From positions 372,001 to 436,000 of the forward strand of contig NZ_LLWP01000001.1 in NCBI RefSeq assembly GCF_001412215.1: a stretch of DNA of 64,000 bases. Reading direction: 5' to 3'. Below the pieces are notes generated by a model. That model ran no database searches. It worked only from the letters and a program-made list of their open reading frames with translations, and was not told the origin of the DNA. Within the stretch, counting starts at the first letter, position 1, and each line of letters opens with the position of its first letter. Origin of the DNA: Pedobacter sp. Hv1. Lineage in GTDB: Bacteria; Bacteroidota; Bacteroidia; Sphingobacteriales; Sphingobacteriaceae. Of the stretch, positions 55,952 through 64,000 are shown piece by piece. A program made the position numbers and the translations under genes.

Positions 55952-58384
55952 ATGAACAGAGTCAAAGCCCTCATTTGCATCATTATACCTATTTTATTGG
56001 CATATGCGTTCAACACAAAATTTGGTGATACCCCCCCTTTACTTAAATTTTTAAATCCCTTTACCGGTTTTTGGCAAAATGCCGAAAGTAGCATGGTCAC
56101 GGCTAATAAAAATATAACCCTTAAAGGTGCTAAAGATAAGATTGACATCCTTTTTGATGATAAAATGATCCCGCATGTGTTTGCAAAAAACGACCATGAT
56201 GTGTATTATGCTCAGGGTTATGTTACTGCAATGCACCGCTTATGGCAAATGGATTTCCAAACCCGTTTTGCGGCTGGCAGAATATCAGAAGTTGTAGGTA
56301 AAAAAGCTATTGAAGTAGACCGTTATCAAAGAAGGATGGGCATGGTATATGGTGCCGAAAACTCCTTAAAAGGAATGATGGAAGATCCTAAAGCCAAAGA
56401 AATGATTTTGGCTTATACCGAGGGCATCAATGATTATATCCATTCTTTAAATAGGGCAAAACTACCATTAGAATATAAATTGTTAGATTTTAAACCAGAA
56501 GACTGGACTCCCATCAAATGCGCATTACTGTTAAAACAAATGTCGGCAGTTTTGGCCATGGGCTCTGATGAATTCTACATGACCAATATCCTTAAAAAAT
56601 TTGGGCCAGAAATTACAAAAGACCTTTTTCCAGATTATCCTTTCAAAGAAAGTCCAATTATTCCAGTTGGTACCAAGTGGGATTTTACGCCACTTCCAAT
56701 TCCACCAACACCAAAAGGCTACACAGAAATGTTAACAGGCAATGTACAGACCAAACAAAAGGTTGAAGGTATTGGCAGTAACAACTGGGCGGTTTCTGGT
56801 GCAAAAACGGCTTCGGGCTATCCAATATTAGCCAATGACCCACATCTTGATTTAACTCTACCTTCTATCTGGTATCAGATCCAGTTGAATGCACCAGGCC
56901 TAAATTCTTATGGGGTTTCTCTTCCGGGTGCTCCTGGGGTAATTATTGGTTTTAACAAAGATATTGCTTGGGGAGTTACCAATGTAGCGGCTGATGTGTT
57001 GGATTTTTATCAAATTAAATTTAAGGACGATACACACAAAGATTATTGGTACAACAATGCTTGGAAAAATACGACCCAGCGTTTTGAAAAGATCAAGATC
57101 AGAGGTGCTGCCGATGAGATTGACACGGTTTATTACACCCATCATGGTCCAGTAGTATATTTCCAAAAACCCAAATACAGCAAAGCCAACAATGTACCAG
57201 TAGGGAATGCCTTACGATGGATTGCCCACGACAAATCAAACGAGCTACTGACCTTTTATTACTTAAATAGGGGTAAAAACTATGCCGATTATAGAAAGGC
57301 ATTAACTTATTATACCGCACCTGCCCAAAATTTCATCTTTGCCAGTGCAGAAAATGATATCGCCATTACACCTAATGGAAAATTCCCGTTGAAATGGAAA
57401 GACCAAGGCAAGTTTATTTTAGATGGTTCAGATCCTGGAAATGATTGGCAAGGCTGGATTCCCGCAAACCAAAATCCTACCGTTAAAAATCCGCCTCGAA
57501 ATTTTGTAAGCTCTGCCAATCAGTCTTCAACAGACCAAACCTATCCATATTACATCAATTGGGAGTTTTCTCCATACGAACGTGGTCAGCGAATTAACAA
57601 TAGGCTTACCACAATGACAAAAGCTAATGTAGATAGCATGCGCAATTTGCAAGGCGATTCCTACAGTTTAATTGCAGAAAATCTATTGCCCTCTATTTTA
57701 CCATTAATTAATGCTGGACAACTCAATGCTACGCAAAAAGAGGCTTTAAGCATTACTACCAAATGGAATAAATATTTTGAAGCCAATGAAGTAGGTGCTA
57801 GTATTTTTGATCTATGGACAAAAAGATTAACCTATAACATCTGGGATGATGAGTTTACCATTGCAGATATTCCGATGCGTTACCCATCAAGAGATCGTAC
57901 AGTAGAACTGATTCAAAAAGACCCGAATTCTAAATGGTTCGACAATGTAAAAACAAGTCAAAAAGAAACCTTGACAGATTTGGTTAACGAATCTTTTAAA
58001 TTTGCGTGCGACAGTCTAGAAAGAAAATATGGGCCGATTGGCAAAAATTGGAACTGGGCAAAAGTAAAAAATACCAATGTACCACACCTAGCGAAAATAC
58101 CAGGATTTGGATCTAAAACCTTATTAATTGGCGGCTCAAAAAGTACGGTAAATGCCATTAGTGAATCTAATGGACCATCATGGCGAATGGTTGTAGAATT
58201 AGGAAAAAACCCTAAAGGTCATGGTGTTTATCCTGGTGGTCAATCTGGCAATCCTGGAAGTCCATTTTACGACAACATGATAGATACTTGGGCCCAAGGC
58301 AAGCTTTACGATTTATTCTTTATGCAATCTGCAGATGATAAATCGAGCAAAATAATTTCTCATTATAAAATTTCAAAAAAATAA
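55952..58384 (+). CDS. Penicillin acylase family protein (Ntn hydrolase)
   Basis: 810 residues. An N-terminal membrane helix or signal (about 5-20) precedes the alpha chain. The autoprocessing site and nucleophile Ser276 lie in GIGSNNWAVSG, and ILANDPHLDL and VNAISESNGPSWRMVV are typical of the beta chain. It hydrolyses an amide, such as an acyl side chain of a penicillin or an acyl-homoserine lactone, in the periplasm; which one cannot be read from sequence. It is 3 bp from the next gene and divergent from the TonB receptor. Confidence 0.9.
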   Translation: MNRVKALICIIIPILLAYAFNTKFGDTPPLLKFLNPFTGFWQNAESSMVTANKNITLKGAKDKIDILFDDKMIPHVFAKNDHDVYYAQGYVTAMHRLWQMDFQTRFAAGRISEVVGKKAIEVDRYQRRMGMVYGAENSLKGMMEDPKAKEMILAYTEGINDYIHSLNRAKLPLEYKLLDFKPEDWTPIKCALLLKQMSAVLAMGSDEFYMTNILKKFGPEITKDLFPDYPFKESPIIPVGTKWDFTPLPIPPTPKGYTEMLTGNVQTKQKVEGIGSNNWAVSGAKTASGYPILANDPHLDLTLPSIWYQIQLNAPGLNSYGVSLPGAPGVIIGFNKDIAWGVTNVAADVLDFYQIKFKDDTHKDYWYNNAWKNTTQRFEKIKIRGAADEIDTVYYTHHGPVVYFQKPKYSKANNVPVGNALRWIAHDKSNELLTFYYLNRGKNYADYRKALTYYTAPAQNFIFASAENDIAITPNGKFPLKWKDQGKFILDGSDPGNDWQGWIPANQNPTVKNPPRNFVSSANQSSTDQTYPYYINWEFSPYERGQRINNRLTTMTKANVDSMRNLQGDSYSLIAENLLPSILPLINAGQLNATQKEALSITTKWNKYFEANEVGASIFDLWTKRLTYNIWDDEFTIADIPMRYPSRDRTVELIQKDPNSKWFDNVKTSQKETLTDLVNESFKFACDSLERKYGPIGKNWNWAKVKNTNVPHLAKIPGFGSKTLLIGGSKSTVNAISESNGPSWRMVVELGKNPKGHGVYPGGQSGNPGSPFYDNMIDTWAQGKLYDLFFMQSADDKSSKIISHYKISKK

Positions 58385-58387
58385 GAC

Positions 58388-58738
58388 ATGGTTTTTTTAG
58401 TCGTTATCATAGCCTCCCTTTTACTACAAATGGTTTTACCTTGGTGGGCAGTAATTGTTATTTCATTTGCAACCTGCGGCTTAATTGGCAAAACTGGAAG
58501 GATTGCTTTTTGGCAACCATTTTTAGCTATCTTGTTATTATGGTTAGGCATGGCCTTATTTAAAAGTTTACCCAACCACAATGTGCTGGCCACAAGGGTT
58601 GCCGAAATGATCGGCGTTAAACTTTGGCCAATTATATTATTAATTACGGTGTTATTAGGCGGTCTGGTGGCCGGAATAAGTGGCTACTGTGGTTACCACT
58701 TCAGAAAAGCCATAATTAGCCTTAAAACCCCTGCTTAA
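58388..58738 (+). CDS. Small membrane protein, three or four helices
   Basis: 116 residues, not recognised. Hydrophobic segments at about 1-20, 20-36, 40-60 and 75-100 (LWPIILLITVLLGGLVAGIS). Its start is 3 bp after the acylase stop, so it is co-transcribed. A role with the acylase is possible but unproven. Confidence 0.7.
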   Translation: MVFLVVIIASLLLQMVLPWWAVIVISFATCGLIGKTGRIAFWQPFLAILLLWLGMALFKSLPNHNVLATRVAEMIGVKLWPIILLITVLLGGLVAGISGYCGYHFRKAIISLKTPA

Positions 58739-58753
58739 AATTATATTTCTTTG

Positions 58754-58761
58754 TATTTTTG
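58754..58761 (+). promoter_or_regulatory. -7 element of the LuxE-like gene
   Basis: TATTTTTG (TAnnTTTG), four bases before the GTG at 58766. The same four-base gap is seen at tyrS-region genes 62297 and 63032, pointing to leaderless or near-leaderless mRNA. Confidence 0.5.
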
Positions 58762-58765
58762 CACA

Positions 58766-59749
58766 GTGAATATAACTCCTGAGCAAATTTTTTCTATTGA
58801 TAACGAAGCCATTTTTAATCAAGTGGCTTTAACGATATTTCAGCATCAAGCAAAAAATTGTTTGGTTTATCGTGATTATATCCGAAATCTAAAAATTGAT
58901 GTAGATGCGATAAAACACTATGAGCAAATTCCGTTTTTACCCATCAGCTTTTTTAAGAGCCACGATGTTTTAAGTACAAATGCTCCAGTTGAAATCGTTT
59001 TTAGCAGCTCTGGCACCACTGGTCAGGTAACTAGTAAACACTTTGTAAGCGAGCTCAGTATTTACAAACAAAGTTTCAATAAGGCTTTCGAACAATTTTA
59101 TGGAGATCCTGCAGAGCTTTGTATGCTTGCATTGCTTCCATCCTATTTAGAAAGAGACGGTTCTTCTTTAATCTACATGGTTGATGACCTACTGAAACAA
59201 AGCAAACACCCATTAAGCGGTTATTTTCTACATAACCACGATCAGCTTCTCGCTACGCTTAAAAATTTAAAAAACGCCAAACAAGCAACCATTTTAATTG
59301 GCGTTACCTATGCCCTATTAGATTTTGTAGAGCAGTTTCAGATCAATTTCCCAGAACTAATTGTAATGGAAACCGGGGGCATGAAAGGCAAGCGTAAAGA
59401 AATGGTCCGCGAAGAATTGCATGATACACTTTACAAGGGTTTTGGTGTGCAACAGATCCATAGCGAATATGGAATGACAGAATTACTATCACAAGGTTAT
59501 TCTTATGGACAAGGTATTTTCAATTGTCCACCTTGGATGAAAATCTTATTGAGAGACACCTCAGATCCTTTGAGTCTACTTCAAAATAAACAAAGTGGGG
59601 GCATCAATGTCATTGACTTAGCCAATGTAAATTCTTGTTCTTTTATTGCTACGCAAGATTTAGGAAAAATCTACGTTGATGGCAGTTTTGAAGTGTTGGG
59701 CAGATTTGACAATGCCGATATCAGGGGTTGTAATTTACTGGTACAGTAA
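58766..59749 (+). CDS. LuxE/PaaK-like acyl-protein synthetase family protein
   Basis: 327 residues from the GTG at 58766; a TTG at 58751 would include the -7 motif and is less likely. The adenylate-forming signature SSGTTGQVTSKHF and EYGMTELLSQGY are clear, as in LuxE and phenylacetate-CoA ligase relatives. It probably activates a carboxylic acid with ATP. It has no luciferase neighbours. It is convergent with the RES toxin gene, and their stop codons abut with no spacer. Confidence 0.8.
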   Translation: MNITPEQIFSIDNEAIFNQVALTIFQHQAKNCLVYRDYIRNLKIDVDAIKHYEQIPFLPISFFKSHDVLSTNAPVEIVFSSSGTTGQVTSKHFVSELSIYKQSFNKAFEQFYGDPAELCMLALLPSYLERDGSSLIYMVDDLLKQSKHPLSGYFLHNHDQLLATLKNLKNAKQATILIGVTYALLDFVEQFQINFPELIVMETGGMKGKRKEMVREELHDTLYKGFGVQQIHSEYGMTELLSQGYSYGQGIFNCPPWMKILLRDTSDPLSLLQNKQSGGINVIDLANVNSCSFIATQDLGKIYVDGSFEVLGRFDNADIRGCNLLVQ

Positions 59750-60205
59750 TCAATATTTAAATCGCTTATCAAAGCGAAACACCCGTTTCTCTATTAACTT
59801 CACCTTTACCGCTTGAGGATGATTAGGGTTTAAAATAATGTTATATTCTTCCTCTAAAATAGCAGAAGGAACTTTCATTACAAGTTGTTTATTGTCTTTT
59901 ATAAACTGATTACCAATTTTTCTCAGGGCTTCTATTTCCGTTTCTTCTTTCCAATTTTCAGGCAGGTCTTTAACTTTTATGGTAAGCATATCATCATCTG
60001 GAATTTCAAAAATAGCTAATGCAAAATCTTGGTCAAGTGCTACAGGCCTTAAATGTACCAATACTTCCATTACAGCCATAGCTCTGCTCATTGCAAAATA
60101 CACCATGGGTATACCCTTATCGTTCCAGCGCCCACCATATTGTTTGGCTCCGGTACCGCTTAGATCTTCTATAAATTTTGGCGATGAGATTCTGTAAACT
60201 AACAT
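59750..60205 (-). CDS. RES-domain NAD+-degrading toxin
   Basis: 151 residues. YRISSPKFIEDLSGTGAKQY and GGRWNDKGIPMVYFAMS, with the conserved Arg-Tyr-Glu layout (RWN, then SRAMAVMEVLVH), identify the RES family, which depletes NAD+. It follows the antitoxin gene and shares one base with it. Its stop abuts that of the convergent LuxE-like gene, so no terminator can fit between them. Confidence 0.92.
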   Translation of the reverse strand: MLVYRISSPKFIEDLSGTGAKQYGGRWNDKGIPMVYFAMSRAMAVMEVLVHLRPVALDQDFALAIFEIPDDDMLTIKVKDLPENWKEETEIEALRKIGNQFIKDNKQLVMKVPSAILEEEYNIILNPNHPQAVKVKLIEKRVFRFDKRFKY

Positions 60206-60693
60206 TAGCTAAATACGCCGTGTTCTATCCTGCCTAAGATATCCGAGACCATAGTGAAACCAATGTGGGTATCCAATAAACTAAACGGAACTTGACCACC
60301 CAAAGCAAAATTTGGTGTTTTTACCCAGCTGCTAAATGCTTTTTCACTGCCTAAAACTGCTATCCCACGCTCAAATAAAAGTGCCAATTCAATGGCTCTA
60401 TCTGCATGCTCAGTTTTAACTAAGGTTTCTGGGGTATAACGTTGCAAAGTACGCTCTGAAATATGTAGAACGGCCGCTACTTCTTCAATGGTTAATGAAA
60501 TTTGTTTAGCCAAAGCCAATAATGATTTTTTTGAAATGCCTTTGCGGGCAAGTTTGAGCAAATCAAAATCAGAGGCATTGGCATACCTATTACCCATGAT
60601 CGCCGTCATTGGGGTATAATTGATAGTGGCATAGGCTACCATTGGTTCTTCTGCTAGAGTTGGCTCGATGGTTTTCTTTTTCATATCAGACAA
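60205..60693 (-). CDS. Antitoxin of the RES/Xre (Xre-MbcA-ParS) toxin-antitoxin system
   Basis: 162 residues. A Xre-type helix-turn-helix region (about 50-100, SLLALAKQISLTIEEVAAVL, HISERTLQRYTPETLV) and the C-terminal MbcA/ParS toxin-binding domain (FERGIAVLGSEKAFSSWVKT, NFALGGQVPFSLLDTHIG) are present. The toxin gene overlaps its stop by one base. It represses its own promoter and neutralises the RES toxin. Confidence 0.9.
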   Translation of the reverse strand: MSDMKKKTIEPTLAEEPMVAYATINYTPMTAIMGNRYANASDFDLLKLARKGISKKSLLALAKQISLTIEEVAAVLHISERTLQRYTPETLVKTEHADRAIELALLFERGIAVLGSEKAFSSWVKTPNFALGGQVPFSLLDTHIGFTMVSDILGRIEHGVFS

Positions 60694-60734
60694 TTATACC
60701 CAAATATATACATTTTGTCTGGTATTAAAAAATT

Positions 60735-60770
60735 TCTCAAAAAAAAATCCCGAACTTTTCAGATCGGGAT
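60735..60770 (-). terminator. Terminator of tyrS
   Basis: ATCCCGA (60747-60753) pairs with TCGGGAT (60764-60770) around a 10 nt loop. On the reverse strand a run of T follows. It lies 20 bp after the tyrS stop. Confidence 0.8.
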
Positions 60771-60789
60771 GAATATGGTTTAACAAGAG

Positions 60790-62076
60790 TTATCCTGCAA
60801 TTAACAGGAAATAATTTTTCTTGCCTTTTTGAACAATAATAAATTCATCATTAATTAAATCTACAGTGTTATAGTTAGCTGTGGCATCTGTAACCTTTGC
60901 TTTATTTACACTTAGTCCACCACCTTGTATTGTTTTTTTCACTTCTCCTTTTGAAGGGAAAACGGTTGTTTTTTCTGCCAAAAGTGTGGCAATATCAATT
61001 CCGTTAGCTAATTCAGCTTTGGAGATATTGAATTGTGGTACGCCTTCAAAGATCTCTAAAACACTTTTCGAATCTAAAGTCTGTAAAAACTCCAAAGCGC
61101 CATTGCCAAACAAAAATTCTGAGGTTTTAATAGCGGTCTCTAAGGCTTCTTCAGAATGTGTTTTTACAGTAATGTCTTCTGCCAATGCTTTTTGCAAAAT
61201 GCGCAAATGTGGCGCTGCATCATGTTCAACCTCTAATGCCTCAATTTCTGTTTGCGTTTTTAAGGTAAAAATTCTAATCCATTTTTTAACATCATCATCT
61301 GATGCATTTAACCAAAACTGGTAGTATTTGTAAGGGGACGTTTTCTCTGGGTCTAACCAAACGGCACCACTTTCTGTTTTACCAAATTTAGTTCCATCAG
61401 CCTTTTTAATTAACTGAGTAGTTATTGCATAGGCCGTGCCTTGATCTTTTCTTCTAATTAATTCCGTGCCGGTAACAATATTTCCCCATTGGTCAGAACC
61501 ACCCATTTGTAACAGACAGTTGTTATTTTTCCATAAATAATAGAAATCATAACCTTGTATCAATTGATAGCAAAATTCTGTAAAAGACAACCCAGAATCG
61601 CCTTCTAAACGTCTTTTCACACTATCTTTTGCCATCATGTAGTTTACTGTAATGTGTTTACCTACATCTCTAATAAATGTAAATAAATTCATGTCCTTAA
61701 ACCAATCGGCATTATTAACCATTACCGCACCATTTCCAGCATCTTCAAATTTTAAGAATTTGGATAATTGTTTTTTCATCCCCTTAAGGTTATGCTCAAT
61801 CATTTCTGGTGTTTGTAGGTTACGTTCATCAGATTTTCCAGAAGGATCGCCAACCATACCTGTTGCACCACCAACCAAAGCAAAAGGCTTATGCCCAGCT
61901 CTTTGAAAATGGATCAACGTCATAATTTGTGTTAAGTGACCAACATGTAACGAATCTGCAGTCGGATCAAAACCAATATAACCAGAAGTCATACCTTCTT
62001 TTAGTTTTTCCTCTGTATTTGGCATGATATCATGCAACATACCTCTCCAACGCAATTCTTCTACAAAATTTGTCAT
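60790..62076 (-). CDS. tyrS: Tyrosyl-tRNA synthetase
   Basis: 428 residues. It charges tRNA-Tyr. The class I motifs are HVGH (in PTADSLHVGHL) and KFGKT for the KMSKS loop (DGTKFGKTESGA). A C-terminal S4-type RNA-binding domain (about 365-428) is present. A standard housekeeping gene, transcribed alone. Confidence 0.97.
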   Translation of the reverse strand: MTNFVEELRWRGMLHDIMPNTEEKLKEGMTSGYIGFDPTADSLHVGHLTQIMTLIHFQRAGHKPFALVGGATGMVGDPSGKSDERNLQTPEMIEHNLKGMKKQLSKFLKFEDAGNGAVMVNNADWFKDMNLFTFIRDVGKHITVNYMMAKDSVKRRLEGDSGLSFTEFCYQLIQGYDFYYLWKNNNCLLQMGGSDQWGNIVTGTELIRRKDQGTAYAITTQLIKKADGTKFGKTESGAVWLDPEKTSPYKYYQFWLNASDDDVKKWIRIFTLKTQTEIEALEVEHDAAPHLRILQKALAEDITVKTHSEEALETAIKTSEFLFGNGALEFLQTLDSKSVLEIFEGVPQFNISKAELANGIDIATLLAEKTTVFPSKGEVKKTIQGGGLSVNKAKVTDATANYNTVDLINDEFIIVQKGKKNYFLLIAG

Positions 62077-62099
62077 TACTTATGATTTTAGGTGGCAAA

Positions 62100-62280
62100 G
62101 ATAGTAGTTTGAGCGAGAAGCTAAAAGTATAAAACATAAAGCTGAAAGCTAAATGCTAAAAACAGCGAACTTCTTGCTACTTGATACTTGCCCCCACATC
62201 TTGCTACTCGATACTCAAATCTTGATACTTGATACTCATATCTCGATACTTAACACTTAACACCCCACTCTCAATCTTTC
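62100..62280. repeat. Word-repeat spacer before the ACP phosphodiesterase gene
   Basis: About 180 bp. Variants of GATACTTGATACTCA, TTGCTACTTGATACTTG and AAGCTGAAAGCTAAATGC are repeated. No gene. Confidence 0.6.
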
Positions 62281-62284
62281 TCCC

Positions 62285-62292
62285 TACCTTTG
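62285..62292 (+). promoter_or_regulatory. -7 element of the ACP phosphodiesterase gene
   Basis: TACCTTTG, four bases before the ATG at 62297. Confidence 0.55.
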
Positions 62293-62296
62293 TTAC

Positions 62297-62968
62297 ATGA
62301 ACTTCCTTTCGCATTTTTATTTTGAAAGAAACAACCAGGATGAAAATATGGTGATTGGAACCGTTTTGCCAGATCTGGTCAAAAATGCACACAAGGACTG
62401 GAATCTTTACCCTCAAAAAAGTCCTGAGCTTTTTACTACTGATCCAAAACTCAATTCGTTATTAACTGGCTGGAAAAGACATCTAGAAGTCGATCTTTTA
62501 TTTCATTCTTCAACCTTCTTCTTTACAGAAACAGCAAAGCTCAAACAACTGCTTTTGCCTATTTTAGGCGATAGTCCAGTAAGGCCGTCTTTCTTGGCTC
62601 ATATTGGTGTAGAATTGGTGTTAGACCATTTGTTAGTCACCCATCACAAAATAGACATCAATGCTTTCTATGAGCATTTAAATAACGTGGATGACAAAGT
62701 ATTAAACACCTTCCTTAAAAAATGTGGCAGCGAAGACACCGATAAGTTCTTTGCTTTTTTAAATAGCTTCAGATCTAGCAGATACCTATTGAGTTATCAA
62801 AAGCTAGAGAACATCAGCTATGCCCTACAAAGAATCTGCATGCGTTTATGGGTACATCCTTTTCACGAAACAACAGTAAGCTTATTAAATGAGCAACTTG
62901 AAATATACAAGGTGATGCTCGAGCAAAACTATCTGTCAATCTTTGATGAAATAGAAGGCAAGTTATAA
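62297..62968 (+). CDS. Putative acyl carrier protein phosphodiesterase (DUF479-like)
   Basis: 223 residues. MNFLSHFYFERNNQDENMVI and GTVLPDLV at the N-terminus, and a helical remainder, fit the AcpH/DUF479 family, which removes the phosphopantetheine arm from ACP. Key metal-binding residues are not certain, so the function stays putative. It starts four bases after a -7 motif and is followed by ligA. Confidence 0.65.
   Translation: MNFLSHFYFERNNQDENMVIGTVLPDLVKNAHKDWNLYPQKSPELFTTDPKLNSLLTGWKRHLEVDLLFHSSTFFFTETAKLKQLLLPILGDSPVRPSFLAHIGVELVLDHLLVTHHKIDINAFYEHLNNVDDKVLNTFLKKCGSEDTDKFFAFLNSFRSSRYLLSYQKLENISYALQRICMRLWVHPFHETTVSLLNEQLEIYKVMLEQNYLSIFDEIEGKL

Positions 62969-64000
<1,032 letters not shown>

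Overview
The window is AT-rich chromosomal DNA of a Bacteroidota bacterium, most likely Sphingobacteriaceae (Pedobacter-like). Evidence: SusC/SusD-type outer-membrane pairs, lipoprotein signals, a type IX secretion (Por) tail, promoters with the Bacteroidota -7 motif TAnnTTTG, weak or absent Shine-Dalgarno sequences, and intergenic REP-like palindromes of the TGTCA..CTGAG..TCGAAG type. No rRNA, tRNA, CRISPR array, phage or insertion sequence was recognised.

Layout. 0-8 kb: 3' part of a 7TM histidine kinase, a TPR protein and a housekeeping operon (ltaE-accC-ribE-DUF4268). 7-17 kb: a starch/maltodextrin uptake locus with a carbohydrate-binding esterase, a divergent LacI-type regulator, and susC-susD-lipoprotein-secreted protein-SusE/F-like protein, closed by a strong terminator. 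17-24 kb: a glycolysis block with a BadF-type sugar kinase, a Nudix-fold (NrtR-family) regulator, then pfkA - degenerate BadF-like paralogue - gapA. This is followed by a six-unit 91-98 bp tandem repeat and a small transcript-like unit. 24-27 kb: an accessory stretch of orphan genes, including a HEPN-like protein beside a small SH3-barrel-like protein. 27.5-32 kb: mdaB/LysR and a large PAS histidine kinase. 32-39.4 kb: an ECF sigma factor, a TPR/membrane anti-sigma candidate, a lipoprotein, a PKD protein with an outer-membrane-type C-terminus, and a CHAT-protease TPR protein. 39.4-55.8 kb: the catabolic half of starch use (neopullulanase, beta-phosphoglucomutase, maltose phosphorylase, surface amylase, MFS transporter, GH31 glucosidase, glgB) plus a TonB-dependent receptor. 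55.9-64 kb: penicillin acylase, a LuxE-like protein, a RES/Xre toxin-antitoxin pair, tyrS, a putative ACP phosphodiesterase and the 5' part of ligA.

How it works together (inference): maltodextrin is bound and imported by the Sus proteins, cut by the surface amylase and the periplasmic neopullulanase, and carried inward by the MFS carrier. Maltose phosphorylase and beta-phosphoglucomutase then make glucose and glucose-6-phosphate. Free glucose may be phosphorylated by the BadF kinase, and PfkA and GapA continue glycolysis. Four copies of one palindrome, TTAGTGTA-N5-TACACTAW, lie before susC, before the kinase, between the Nudix regulator and pfkA, and in front of the small transcript. They suggest that the Nudix regulator coordinates import with glycolysis. 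A separate palindrome before susC fits the LacI-type regulator.

The best candidates for undescribed biology are this Nudix regulon with its inactive-looking kinase paralogue and small RNA, and the ECF sigma/CHAT envelope module.
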